Assembly (NCBI RefSeq): GCF_913053745.1
Contig: NZ_CAJXGF010000001.1
Span: forward strand, 58,881-122,880
Source of the DNA: an uncultured Nitratireductor sp.
GTDB taxonomy: Bacteria; Pseudomonadota; Alphaproteobacteria; Rhizobiales; Rhizobiaceae
Reading direction: 5' to 3'
Length of the DNA stretch: 64,000 bases
Shown: piece after piece, positions 33,874 through 42,433 of the stretch
Layout of the letters: each line of letters starts with the position of its first letter
How positions within the stretch are numbered: the first letter of the stretch is position 1
Made by a program: the position numbers and the translations under genes
Notes under the pieces: model-generated
Seen by the model: only the letters and a program-made list of their open reading frames with translations
What the model was told of the DNA's origin: nothing
Databases searched by the model: none

Positions 33874-33888
33874 GTCAAGATACTTGAC
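33874..33888. promoter_or_regulatory. Candidate MarR operator in the divergent promoter
   Basis: GTCAAG-ATA-CTTGAC, same arms and spacing as the site at 33836, 38 bp apart centre to centre (close to 3.6 helix turns). A TATATAA box begins directly after it and points to the right. Confidence 0.65.
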
Positions 33889-33942
33889 TATATAACCGCC
33901 ATGGCATCGATGCAAATCGGCGCCGAAACGCTGGAGCATGTG

Positions 33943-34260
33943 ATGACCATCCTCACCAAAGAGAACCTGCAGTTTTTGATTCCGGGAACAACGCATATTC
34001 TTGAGCGCAACGGAGAAGATGCCTTCGTCTATCTTGGACGGGACGGGAGGGGACATATGCTGCTGGACACCGGCGAGACCCGTTCGGGTTCATGGCGCCT
34101 TCTCGACGATGGCTACGCAACGCATTGGGACGGCGGTCAGGAAGGCGATTGGATGCTGGACGCCACTGCCGAGGGCGTGTTTTACATCTCGCGCAATGGA
34201 AAGCAGCGCCTCAAGCTGCGCGGCATTCTGTTCGGCAATGCGAAAAACCTGCCGCAATAG
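33943..34260 (+). CDS. Small protein of unknown function, divergent from marR
   Basis: 105 residues from the ATG at 33943, which has GGAG 6 nt before it. The ATG at 33901 (119 residues) has no ribosome site but would lie about 7 nt after a TATATAA box, so a leaderless start is possible. The protein is soluble, rich in Gly, Asp and aromatic residues (FVYLGRDGRGHMLLDTGETRSGSWRLLDDGYATHWDGG), suggesting a small beta-rich fold. I do not recognise the family. Divergence from the MarR gene with shared palindromes suggests it is the regulator's target. Confidence 0.75.
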   Translation: MTILTKENLQFLIPGTTHILERNGEDAFVYLGRDGRGHMLLDTGETRSGSWRLLDDGYATHWDGGQEGDWMLDATAEGVFYISRNGKQRLKLRGILFGNAKNLPQ

Positions 34261-34264
34261 AGGA

Positions 34265-34912
34265 TCACCCGACGAGCAGACCATCCGCGATCGCCCGCTC
34301 CAGGCGATCCACCGTATCGGCGAGCTTCTTGTCGATCACATGCAGATAATCCGTCCAGTCCGTCACGCGCTGAAGCTCCGCCGCACCGTCCGAAATGCCG
34401 CGCAGCGCCACGAGGTCCAGACCGAAGCGCTGGCAGGCGCGCAAAACCGCAAAGGTTTCCATGTCCACCATGTCGGCGTCGATGCCGTCATAGGCAACGC
34501 CCGACACGATGTTGCCGCCGGTTGAAAGCGTCGCCTCGCGGATGCCGGGAATGCGATGCCGCAAGGGCATGATCGCCGGCAGGTCGAGAAACGGCGTCAC
34601 CCCCTTTTCGAAGCCGAGCGGCGAGGCGTCCATGTCGCGGTAGGACACCGCCGTCGCCTGATAGATTCCCGTCTGCTCGAGCGTCCGGCTCCCCGCCGAA
34701 CCGAGCGAGACGAGGAGATCGGGCAAATGCCCTTCGGCATCGAGAAGGGCCAGCTCCGCTCCAAGAACGACACCGGCCTCAACCGGGCCGACGCCGGTCA
34801 TCAACGGCGTGAAACGCTTTTGCAATTGCGGCCCGTACTCGGCCTCCGCCGCCATGACGAAAAGGACGCGCTTTCCGGCCAGGACGGCCGGCTCCACCGG
34901 TGCCCGCGTCAT
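34265..34912 (-). CDS. 5'-methylthioadenosine/S-adenosylhomocysteine nucleosidase-like protein
   Basis: 215 residues from the ATG at 34912 (ATGA overlap with the thioesterase stop); the tracked frame upstream is shadow. Nucleoside phosphorylase-type core: GKRVLFVMAAEAEYGPQL, TGVGPVEAGVVLGAELALL, LVSLGSAGSRTLEQ, and VDMETFAVLRACQRFGLDLVALRGISDGA, where the Glu in DMET binds the ribose and Asp in SDGA acts on the base. MTA/SAH nucleosidases cleave the glycosidic bond in methyl-cycle salvage. The exact substrate preference is not readable. Confidence 0.88.
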   Translation of the reverse strand: MTRAPVEPAVLAGKRVLFVMAAEAEYGPQLQKRFTPLMTGVGPVEAGVVLGAELALLDAEGHLPDLLVSLGSAGSRTLEQTGIYQATAVSYRDMDASPLGFEKGVTPFLDLPAIMPLRHRIPGIREATLSTGGNIVSGVAYDGIDADMVDMETFAVLRACQRFGLDLVALRGISDGAAELQRVTDWTDYLHVIDKKLADTVDRLERAIADGLLVG

Positions 34913-35361
34913 CCTTCCAATCCTTCGCGCCCGACAATGGTCATCATGGTTCCGGTCATGGTGGCGATCAATTTTGCATCTCCCTCGGACGAGTATCCAT
35001 AGGCCTGGCCGTCGGCGACAATGATGGTGCGGCCGGGCTTGGTAACGGTACCGCGAAACAGAAAGCGCTCCCCACGCCCCGGCGCAAGCAGATTGACCTT
35101 GAATTCGATGGTCAGCACTGCCGCATCCTCGGGCATGAGCGAAAAGGCGGCATAACCGCAAGCCGAATCGAGCGCAGTGGAAATCACACCGGCATGGAGA
35201 AAACCGTGCTGCTGGGTCAGCGCTTCCGCATAAGGCATCTCGATCTCGACGATACCCGGGGTTACGAGCGTCAGCTCGGCGCCGATGGTCCGCATCATTT
35301 TCTGGCGGGCGAAGCTGGCACGCACCCGCGCCTCGACATCCACTGGATTGGCCTCAATCAT
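34909..35361 (-). CDS. PaaI family hotdog thioesterase
   Basis: 150 residues, one hotdog domain. The active-site region HGFLHAGVISTALDSACGYAAFSL matches the PaaI/YbdB signature (HG-x-x-D-type), and VNLLAPGRGERFLFRGTVTKPGRTIIVADGQAY is the central sheet. It hydrolyses acyl- or aryl-CoA thioesters. It is ATGA-coupled to the nucleosidase gene. Substrate unknown. Confidence 0.87.
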   Translation of the reverse strand: MIEANPVDVEARVRASFARQKMMRTIGAELTLVTPGIVEIEMPYAEALTQQHGFLHAGVISTALDSACGYAAFSLMPEDAAVLTIEFKVNLLAPGRGERFLFRGTVTKPGRTIIVADGQAYGYSSEGDAKLIATMTGTMMTIVGREGLEG

Positions 35362-35397
35362 TGCCGGATAAACCTCCTTGGCCGTAGCTCCCGCCCA

Positions 35398-36684
35398 TCA
35401 GCACCGTTCTAGCGCGGCAAAATGGAAGCCGTCCGTTGCCGTGCGGCTGGGCGAAAGAGCAATGCCGGTCGTCTTGTCGATCCTTGCTCTCGCTCCCCGG
35501 CCGGGGAAGTGGCGCTCCCACAGCGCATCATGGTCCACCGGGCGGAATTCCGGATTGGCTTCGATGAAGGCCCTCACCTGATCGTCGTTTTCCTCGGCAA
35601 AGACGGAACAGGTGATATAGGCAAGCCGCCCGCCCGGGCGCACGAAGCGTGCCGCCTTGGCGAGAATGTCGGACTGCTCGGCCTGACGCTGTTCAAGCTG
35701 TTTCTCGCCGAGCCGCCATTTGGCGTCGGGTCTGCGCCGCCATGTGCCGGCTCCGGTGCAGGGCGCATCGACGACGACCAGATCGAACCGGGCCTCATCC
35801 GGGGCGAGCGCATTTTCGTCTGCCACCGCCTGAACATTGCGGCAGCCGGCCCGCTTCAAGCGGTCGAAGATAGGAGCGAGTCGTTGCTTGTCCGCGTCGA
35901 AGGCACGAATCTGACCGGTGTTCTCCATCATCGCCGACATTGCGAGCGATTTGCCGCCAGCTCCCGCGCAAAAATCGAGCACCTGCATTCCCGGGACTGC
36001 TTCCGCAAGTGTGGCGACGATCTGCGAGCCTTCGTCCTGCACTTCGAACCAGCCTTTCTGGAAGGCGGGTTCGGCCTGGACGTTGGGGTGTCGCCCCTGC
36101 CCCTCGATGGCGGCGATCCTCAACCCCTGCGGGGCCAGTTCGCAGGGGCGCGCGCCGGCACGCGCCAGCGCGCGCGCCACCTTGTCGCGCGTCGCCTTGA
36201 GCGTGTTGGTGCGCATGTCGAGCGGCGGTCGGTTGGCAAGGGCCGCAGCCTCGCCCACCCAGCCGTCGCCCCAGGCGCGCTTCAAAAGCGGTTCGCACCA
36301 TGGCGGGCACTCGGCCCGCACTCCATCGGGCGCCGCATCCAGCGGATGTGCCTGAAGACAGGCGGCTTCATCGTCGGAAAGCGGGGGTGGAGCGAAATTG
36401 TCCTCCGCCAAGGCCTCGTTCAGGACCTGCGATGTGTATCCGCCTTCGATCATCAGCGCGCCGAAAGCGAGTGCGCGCGGGCTTTCCTCCTGAAAAATCC
36501 AGGTTGCCGAGCGCCTGCGGCGCAGCGCATCGTAGACGATGTTGCCGATTGCCGCGCGATCCTTGGATCCGGCGAAGCGATGGGATAGACCCCAATCTCT
36601 GAGCGCGTCCGCCGCCGGCCGATAGCGCCGGTCGATGTCTTCCAGAATCTCGATTGCCGCTGCCAGCCGTCCGCCAAGTCGCAT
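35398..36684 (-). CDS. RsmB/NOP family rRNA (cytosine-5) methyltransferase
   Basis: 428 residues from the ATG at 36684; the 34 extra residues of the tracked frame lie in the intergenic hairpin region. An N-terminal NusB-like helical part (to about residue 140) is followed by the SAM domain: VLDFCAGAGGKSLAMSA (motif I), AFDADKQRLAPIFDR, the DAPCTGAGTWRRRPDAKW loop with the release Cys, and AYITCSVFAEEND with the catalytic Cys. It methylates cytosine C5 in rRNA (or tRNA). The exact site is not assigned. Confidence 0.88.
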   Translation of the reverse strand: MRLGGRLAAAIEILEDIDRRYRPAADALRDWGLSHRFAGSKDRAAIGNIVYDALRRRRSATWIFQEESPRALAFGALMIEGGYTSQVLNEALAEDNFAPPPLSDDEAACLQAHPLDAAPDGVRAECPPWCEPLLKRAWGDGWVGEAAALANRPPLDMRTNTLKATRDKVARALARAGARPCELAPQGLRIAAIEGQGRHPNVQAEPAFQKGWFEVQDEGSQIVATLAEAVPGMQVLDFCAGAGGKSLAMSAMMENTGQIRAFDADKQRLAPIFDRLKRAGCRNVQAVADENALAPDEARFDLVVVDAPCTGAGTWRRRPDAKWRLGEKQLEQRQAEQSDILAKAARFVRPGGRLAYITCSVFAEENDDQVRAFIEANPEFRPVDHDALWERHFPGRGARARIDKTTGIALSPSRTATDGFHFAALERC

Positions 36685-36752
36685 GTGAATCCTTCGCCGG
36701 TTACCCGAATGGCGCACAGCTAGCCGGAACCGGGCGTTTGCACAAGCGAAAC

Positions 36753-36774
36753 GGGCGTGGATCGCTCCACGCCC
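36753..36774 (-). terminator. Hairpin terminator of katA
   Basis: GGGCGTGGA-TCGC-TCCACGCCC: perfect 9-bp stem and 4-nt loop, 29 nt after the katA stop in the minus direction, followed by GTTTCG. The short T-run makes it a moderate intrinsic terminator. Confidence 0.6.
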
Positions 36775-36802
36775 GCCACTTATCAAAGCCTTTCGGAACA
36801 GC

Positions 36803-38308
36803 CTATTCGGCCGCGTGCTGCGGCGTCTTGCCGGTCACCGGCACTGCATTGGCCTCGTAGCCGTGAGCTTCCTTCAGCGCCTTTCGCACACCGTTCCCGT
36901 AGTCGGCGTGCACCTTGTCGAAATGCGCCAGTTGCCGCTCGATGATTTCACCTGGAACGCCGCCCATGGCTGCAGCGATGTTGGAGAAGAGCCGGTTCTT
37001 CTGGCCTTCGTCGAAGAGGTTGAACAGTGCGCGCGGCTGAGCGTAATCGTCGTTGCCGATACGATGGTTGTAACGGTCCGCATCGCCGGAAATCTTGAGC
37101 GGCGGCTCCTTCGCGGCAGTGTCCTCCACGGGACCATCGAACGAGTTCGGCTCATAATAGGCGTCGGGGTTGCCCGTCTTGATGCCACCGAACGTGTTCA
37201 TCTCGCCATCGCGGTGATAGTGATGAACAGGACATTTCGGCTGATTGACCGGAATGGTCTCGTAATGCGTGCCCAACCGGTAACGGTGCGCATCCGCATA
37301 GGAGAAGACGCGCGCCTGCAACATCTTGTCCGGCGAATGACCTATACCGGGAACGATGTTGGAGGGTGAGAAGGCCGCGTTCTCGATCTCGGTGAAATAG
37401 TTGTCCGGATTGCGGTTCAACTCCATCACGCCGATATCGATCGGCGGATACTCCGCATGCGGCCACACCTTCGTCAGATCGAACGGATTGTAGGAGGTTT
37501 TCTCCGCATCCGCCTCAGGCATGATCTGCACCTGCACCTTCCACTTCGGGAACTCGCCGCGCTCTATCGTGCCGTAGAGCTCTTCCTGGTAGCTCTCGCG
37601 GGTCTTGCCCACCACCTCCTCGGCTTCTGCATTGGTGTGATGTTTGTGGCCCTGCACGGTCTTGAAGTGAAATTTGACCCAGAAGCGCTCGCCCTTGTCG
37701 TTCCAGAGCGAATAGGTGTGTGAGCCGTAGCCGTTCATATACATCGGCGCGACCGGCAGGCCGCGATCGGACATGAGAATGGTGACCTGATGCAGGCTTT
37801 CGGGCGACAGCGACCAGAAATCCCACATGGCCGTCGGCGAACGCATATTGGTGCGCGGATGGCGCTTCTGTGTGTGGATGAAATCCGGAAACTTGAGCGG
37901 ATCCCGGACGAAGAAAACCGGTGTGTTGTTGCCCACCAGATCCCAGTTGCCGTCCTCGGTGTAGAATTTCAGTGCGAAACCGCGCACGTCGCGCTCGGCG
38001 TCGGCCGCGCCTTGCTCTCCGGCAACGGTGGAGAAGCGCGCGAGCATCGGCGTCTCCGCGCCCGGCTGCAACGCCTTGGCGATGGTATATTTCGAAATAT
38101 CGCCGGTAATCTTGAGCACGCCGTGCGCGCCCCACCCTTTTGCGTGAACCACACGCTCGGGAATGCGTTCGCGGTTCTGGTGCGCAAGCTTCTCGATGAG
38201 CTGATAGTCCTGAAGAAGAACCGGTCCCTTCTCACCCGCAGTCACGGAATTCTGGTTGTCGCTGACGGGGGCGCCAGCGGACGTGGTCATCGTGCGTTTG
38301 TCTGCCAT
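36803..38308 (-). CDS. katA: Catalase, small-subunit haem (clade 3)
   Basis: 501 residues. Active-site His in [17 protein letters not shown], the distal Asn in [20 protein letters not shown], haem-ligating Tyr in [18 protein letters not shown], and the KatA-type end with YGNGVRKAL. It destroys hydrogen peroxide in the cytoplasm. The oxyR-like gene is divergent, 141 bp away, the usual arrangement for peroxide-induced katA in this group. Confidence 0.95.
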   Translation of the reverse strand: MADKRTMTTSAGAPVSDNQNSVTAGEKGPVLLQDYQLIEKLAHQNRERIPERVVHAKGWGAHGVLKITGDISKYTIAKALQPGAETPMLARFSTVAGEQGAADAERDVRGFALKFYTEDGNWDLVGNNTPVFFVRDPLKFPDFIHTQKRHPRTNMRSPTAMWDFWSLSPESLHQVTILMSDRGLPVAPMYMNGYGSHTYSLWNDKGERFWVKFHFKTVQGHKHHTNAEAEEVVGKTRESYQEELYGTIERGEFPKWKVQVQIMPEADAEKTSYNPFDLTKVWPHAEYPPIDIGVMELNRNPDNYFTEIENAAFSPSNIVPGIGHSPDKMLQARVFSYADAHRYRLGTHYETIPVNQPKCPVHHYHRDGEMNTFGGIKTGNPDAYYEPNSFDGPVEDTAAKEPPLKISGDADRYNHRIGNDDYAQPRALFNLFDEGQKNRLFSNIAAAMGGVPGEIIERQLAHFDKVHADYGNGVRKALKEAHGYEANAVPVTGKTPQHAAE

Positions 38309-38449
38309 GAAAGATACTCCCTTGCTTGCTCTCCGGGGCTTGCCCGGTTGCCGGTCTGAACCGCGGCGTGGCTTGGAACAATTCTAAGGTAGTCACGCCA
38401 CTCGATAAATTCCAATTGTCTTTCATATTCGATGCGATAACTTTGGCTT
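38309..38449. promoter_or_regulatory. katA-oxyR divergent regulatory region
   Basis: The 141-bp region holds AT-rich inverted half-sites such as ATAACTTTGGCTTAT close to the oxyR start and TCGATAAATTCCAATTG further in, with LysR-like T-N11-A spacing. OxyR probably binds here to repress itself and switch on katA. The exact boxes are guesses by eye. Confidence 0.4.
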
Positions 38450-39361
38450 ATGATACGACTGACCATCAGACAGATGCAGTATTTCGAGCGGCTCGCCGAA
38501 ACGCTTCATTTCGGACGTGCGGCCTTGAGTTGTGGCGTCACCCAGCCGGCATTGTCGTCCCAGATTTCCGAAATGGAAGCGCAGCTTGGCTTCAAACTGT
38601 TCGAGCGCGGCAGCGGAGCCGTTCGCCTCACCGCGGAGGCTCAGACACTTTTGCCCCGTGTCGTGCGTATCCTTGCGGAGGTTCGCGCGCTTGAAGGCGA
38701 GGCGCAGCGAGAACGCAAGGCGCTTGAAGGCCGCTTCCGCCTCGGGGTGATTCCCACCATCGCCCCCTATCTTCTGCCCGAACTTTTGCCGCTTTTGAAA
38801 CAGCGCTTCCCGCAATTGCGGCTGGAGGTGCGTGAGGCCGTGACCGATGCGCTGGCTGAAGACACCGCAACCGGGCGCCTCGACGCGATGATCGTTGCCG
38901 AACCGATGGACGACAGCCGGCTTGCCCAGGAAACCCTGTTCGCGGATCCATTCTTCCTGGCGGTTCCAAGCGGGGATGCCGAACGCCTCGCTCCGCCCGT
39001 GGCGCAGGAGAGCATGGCGCTGGAGCGGCTGATGCTCCTGGAAGACGGTCATTGCATGCGCGGCCAGGCGCTCGAAATCTGTGGCCGGGTCAAACCGGTG
39101 ACGATGGAGACCTTCGGCGCAACGAGCCTGACGACGCTTTTGCATATGGTGTCGCATGGGATGGGCGTCACCCTCATACCGCAAATGGCGCGCGCCTCGG
39201 CAAAGCGACTGCCGTCCGTCAGCGTGCTGCCGTTTCTCGACCCCAGCCCTTCCCGCAACATATGCCTCGCCGGCCGCAAGTCCAACCCGCGCAATGCCGA
39301 TTTTGCGGCCCTGCGCGAAACGATCTTGCAAGCGCATGAAAACCTGCTCGCTCGCGCCTGA
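38450..39361 (+). CDS. oxyR: Peroxide-sensing LysR-type regulator OxyR
   Basis: 303 residues. LysR helix-turn-helix: LTIRQMQYFERLAETLHFGRAALSCGVTQPALSSQISEME pattern. The regulatory domain carries LLEDGHCMRGQALEICG, the two redox cysteines of OxyR spaced as in the family (C-x3-QAL-x2-C). Hydrogen peroxide forms the disulfide and activates it. Divergent position to katA supports the name. Confidence 0.92.
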   Translation: MIRLTIRQMQYFERLAETLHFGRAALSCGVTQPALSSQISEMEAQLGFKLFERGSGAVRLTAEAQTLLPRVVRILAEVRALEGEAQRERKALEGRFRLGVIPTIAPYLLPELLPLLKQRFPQLRLEVREAVTDALAEDTATGRLDAMIVAEPMDDSRLAQETLFADPFFLAVPSGDAERLAPPVAQESMALERLMLLEDGHCMRGQALEICGRVKPVTMETFGATSLTTLLHMVSHGMGVTLIPQMARASAKRLPSVSVLPFLDPSPSRNICLAGRKSNPRNADFAALRETILQAHENLLARA

Positions 39362-39376
39362 CCCCTTGGTGGAGAT

Positions 39377-39796
39377 TTAGCCGCCGATCAGGAGATTGAT
39401 GGCAAGCAGCACCCACATAACGCCCAGAGCCAGAAAACCCAGTGTGAAAATCGGCTGGCGATAGCGGATGCGGTTCGAGGTGACATGCACATAGGTATGG
39501 GCATAACGCGACAGGGCGAAGATCCAGGCAAGCCACACTGCCGCCTGTCCCACGCCGCCCGTCGCAAACAGCGCAAGGCAAGCGGCGTGGAAGAGCACCG
39601 GCAATTCGAACTGGTTGGCGAGATTGTTGCGCACAAACAGGCTTTCGGCCGGCTCGTCCTGGTTCTCCCTGAACTGGGAAACTCTCGCGCTACCGCTCGC
39701 AACAGCCCTCTTCCGCCGCATGGCGATCAAGACATATACCCCGTAAACGAGTGCCACATGCGCGATCATCGGCCAGAAAATAACGTTTTGGGACAT
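39377..39796 (-). CDS. MAPEG family membrane protein
   Basis: 139 residues from the ATG at 39796, with GGGAGG about 8 nt before it; the tracked start at 39814 has no such site. Four hydrophobic helices and the MAPEG pattern ESLFVRNNLANQFELPVLFHAACLALF in helix 2, with RYAHTYVHVTSNRIRYR after helix 3. Relatives are membrane glutathione transferases and peroxidases, but bacterial members are mostly uncharacterised. It is convergent with oxyR, 15 nt apart. Confidence 0.85.
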   Translation of the reverse strand: MSQNVIFWPMIAHVALVYGVYVLIAMRRKRAVASGSARVSQFRENQDEPAESLFVRNNLANQFELPVLFHAACLALFATGGVGQAAVWLAWIFALSRYAHTYVHVTSNRIRYRQPIFTLGFLALGVMWVLLAINLLIGG

Positions 39797-39893
39797 GGCC
39801 GGCGCCTCCCTCATAGTCTCTGAATCCTGATTTCCCCATCAGCGATGAAAAACGGACGCTTTGCAAGGGTGCCCCTATCGCAAGGATGAAATC

Positions 39894-40574
39894 ATGAAAG
39901 CCTACGTCGCTGAATGTTTCGGCACGTTCTGCCTGGTGTTTTTGGGTTGTGCGAGCGTGATTGCCGGAGGATACGGCAATCTCCTGCCGCTTGGCGGTCT
40001 CGGAATCGCGATATCGTTCGGCGTCGCGATGGTTGCCATGGCCTATGCCATCGGTCCCGTTTCCGGCGCGCATCTCAACCCGGCCGTCACGGCCGGCGTT
40101 TTCTTGTCCGGGCGAATGCCGGCAAAAGACGTTGTGCCCTATATGGTCGCTCAAATAACTGGCGCCGTTATCGCGGCCGCGGCGCTCTGGAGCCTCGCGC
40201 GCGGTGCGAGTGCCGTCGCGCCGGTCTCCCGCGCCGCAAATGGTTGGGATGCTGCGGGCCTCTACCCCATGCCCACCGCATTTGCCTTCGAGGCTCTCGG
40301 CACTTTCATCTTCGTGATTGTGATCCTTGGCGTGACGGCGAAGAAGCACCGCACGCCGTTGGCCGGTGTGGTCATCGGGCTAACGCTTACGGCGATACAC
40401 CTGTGTCTGATTCCGGTCACCGGCACATCGGTCAATCCTGCCCGCTCGATCGGCCCCGCTCTTTTTTCAGGCGCGCGCGAAATGAACCAGCTCTGGCTCT
40501 TTATCGTCGCACCCCTCGCCGGCGCTTCCCTCGCCGGCCTTGTCGCCAGGACCGCTCTTCTGGAACGAACCTGA
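39894..40574 (+). CDS. aqpZ: Aquaporin Z
   Basis: 226 residues from the ATG at 39894 (AAGGA site at 7 nt); the longer tracked start lacks one. Six helices and both pore loops are complete: GAHLNPAVTAG and GTSVNPARSIGPA, with the Arg of the selectivity filter after the second NPA and a His in helix 5 (AIHLCLIP), as in water-selective AqpZ. It is a tetrameric inner-membrane water channel. Confidence 0.93.
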   Translation: MKAYVAECFGTFCLVFLGCASVIAGGYGNLLPLGGLGIAISFGVAMVAMAYAIGPVSGAHLNPAVTAGVFLSGRMPAKDVVPYMVAQITGAVIAAAALWSLARGASAVAPVSRAANGWDAAGLYPMPTAFAFEALGTFIFVIVILGVTAKKHRTPLAGVVIGLTLTAIHLCLIPVTGTSVNPARSIGPALFSGAREMNQLWLFIVAPLAGASLAGLVARTALLERT

Positions 40575-40584
40575 GGCAAAGAAA

Positions 40585-40602
40585 AAGGGCCTGACGGCCC
40601 TT
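40585..40602. terminator. Bidirectional terminator between aqpZ and guaB
   Basis: AAGGGCC-TGAC-GGCCCTT: perfect 7-bp stem and 4-nt loop between the convergent genes. In the minus direction it is followed by TTTCTTT, a good terminator for guaB; in the plus direction by CTTC, weaker for aqpZ. Confidence 0.75.
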
Positions 40603-40631
40603 CTTCGGAACACAGCGATGCGCGCTTTCTC

Positions 40632-42134
40632 TCAGGCGCCGCCCGGATAGTTGGGGCTCTCACGGGTGATCGACACATCGTGAGCGTGGCTCTCGCGAAG
40701 ACCGGCGCCGGAAATGCGCACAAAGGTGGCCTTGTCGCGGAACTCTCCAAGGTTGGCCGCGCCCACATAGCCCATGGCTGCCTTGAGGCCGCCGGCAAGC
40801 TGGTGCAGCACACCGCCCGCCGGTCCCTTGTAAGGCACCTGCCCTTCGATGCCCTCGGGCACGAGCTTCAGCGTGTCGCGCACTTCAGCCTGGAAATAAC
40901 GGTCCGCCGATCCGCGCGCCATCGCACCGACCGATCCCATGCCGCGATAGGCTTTAAAGGAGCGTCCCTGGTGCAGATACACCTCGCCCGGACTTTCGTC
41001 CGTGCCGGCGAGCAGCGAGCCAACCATCGCGGCGGATGCGCCTGCGGCCAGCGCCTTGGCGAGATCGCCGGAAAACTTGATGCCGCCGTCGGCGATCAGA
41101 GAGACACCCGCCTTGTCCGCGACCTCCACCGCCGACATGATCGCCGAAAGCTGCGGCACACCCACGCCGGCAACGATGCGGGTGGTGCAGATGGAGCCCG
41201 GTCCGATGCCGATCTTGACGCCATCCGCGCCCGCATCGATCAGCGCCTTGGTGCCGTCCGCGGTCGCCACATTGCCGGCCACGATGCGCACGGTGCTGGA
41301 AAGTTTCTTGGCGCGCGCCACCGCGTCGAGCACACGCTGCGAATGCCCGTGCGCTGTATCGATCACCAGAAGATCGACGCCGGCATCGATGAGACGTTCG
41401 GCACGTTCGAAACCGTCGTCGCCGACACTGGTCGCCGCAGCGGCGCGAAGACGCCCCTGCGCATCCTTGGAAGCGTGGGGGTTGAGTTGCGACTTCTCAA
41501 TGTCCTTGACCGTGATCAGGCCGACGCAATTGCCCGCGTCGTCGACAACCAGAAGCTTCTCGATACGGTGTTGATGAAGAAGTCGCTTGGCTTCATCCTG
41601 TGCCACACCGTCCTTCACCGTAACCAGACCCTGATGTGTCATCAGTTCGCGCACATGCTGGTCGGGGTCGGAAGCGAAACGCACATCGCGATTGGTGAGG
41701 ATGCCGGCAAGACGTCCGGTCGTGTGACCGCCGGCGCCGCCATTCTCCACCACCGGAATGCCTGAAATGCCGTGCGCCCGCATCAGCGCCTGCGCCTCGG
41801 CCAGCGTCGCGTCCGGACCGATCGTGATCGGGTTCACCACCATGCCGGATTCGAACTTTTTCACCTGGCGCACTTCCTCGGCCTGCTCGGCCGGCGACAG
41901 GTTGCGATGGATGACGCCGATGCCGCCGGCCTGTGCCATGGCAATGGCAAGCCGCGCTTCCGTCACCGTATCCATTGCCGCCGAGAGGATCGGGATGTTG
42001 AGATCGATGTCGCCGGCAATGCGCGTGCGCACATCCGTCTGGCCGGGCATCACTTCGGAATGGCCGGGCTGCAGGAGGACGTCGTCGAAAGTAAGCGCCT
42101 CGGCGCCGGTTGCTGTCTCGATGATTTTTGCCAT
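40632..42134 (-). CDS. guaB: IMP dehydrogenase
   Basis: 500 residues from the ATG at 42134; the 104 extra residues of the tracked frame lie in the leader. Barrel domain with [15 protein letters not shown] at the start, the catalytic loop [20 protein letters not shown] with its Cys, and the flap [10 protein letters not shown]. Two CBS domains are inserted at about residues 95-205 ([40 protein letters not shown]). It oxidises IMP to XMP with NAD and is the first committed step to GMP. Confidence 0.96.
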   Translation of the reverse strand: MAKIIETATGAEALTFDDVLLQPGHSEVMPGQTDVRTRIAGDIDLNIPILSAAMDTVTEARLAIAMAQAGGIGVIHRNLSPAEQAEEVRQVKKFESGMVVNPITIGPDATLAEAQALMRAHGISGIPVVENGGAGGHTTGRLAGILTNRDVRFASDPDQHVRELMTHQGLVTVKDGVAQDEAKRLLHQHRIEKLLVVDDAGNCVGLITVKDIEKSQLNPHASKDAQGRLRAAAATSVGDDGFERAERLIDAGVDLLVIDTAHGHSQRVLDAVARAKKLSSTVRIVAGNVATADGTKALIDAGADGVKIGIGPGSICTTRIVAGVGVPQLSAIMSAVEVADKAGVSLIADGGIKFSGDLAKALAAGASAAMVGSLLAGTDESPGEVYLHQGRSFKAYRGMGSVGAMARGSADRYFQAEVRDTLKLVPEGIEGQVPYKGPAGGVLHQLAGGLKAAMGYVGAANLGEFRDKATFVRISGAGLRESHAHDVSITRESPNYPGGA

Positions 42135-42433
42135 GGCCGACCCTTTGGAATGAGAGGACGCGCGACCCCACCACGAAATGGCACGGCCCCGCTTGTTTGA
42201 TTCCCTTTCAGGATTGGCGCTGGCTGGTACCACGTCAGCGCCAGCTTGAAAAGGTGGTGCATTCCATGCGCGACGATTGTTTCGTCCACACGACATGACA
42301 GCACCAACACCAGCCCGCCTCTGCCACAGGACAAACCCGCCTGCCCGTGCTAAAGCCCGCATGCTGATCCGGCCTGTCCACTCCTCCCTCCCCGCACCTC
42401 CAGCACGGCAGACCGGCACAGGAACAAGAAGCC
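42135..42433. promoter_or_regulatory. Divergent region between guaB and an MFS gene
   Basis: About 300 nt. It holds the inverted repeat TGGCGCTG/CAGCGCCA (42215-42222 and 42236-42243), which would form a hairpin in the guaB leader about 80 nt before the start codon. No riboswitch class is recognised. Confidence 0.35.

Noticed and set aside
42135-42433. Purine riboswitch in the guaB leader
   Set aside because: Only a simple hairpin is visible; the conserved purine-riboswitch core was not found.
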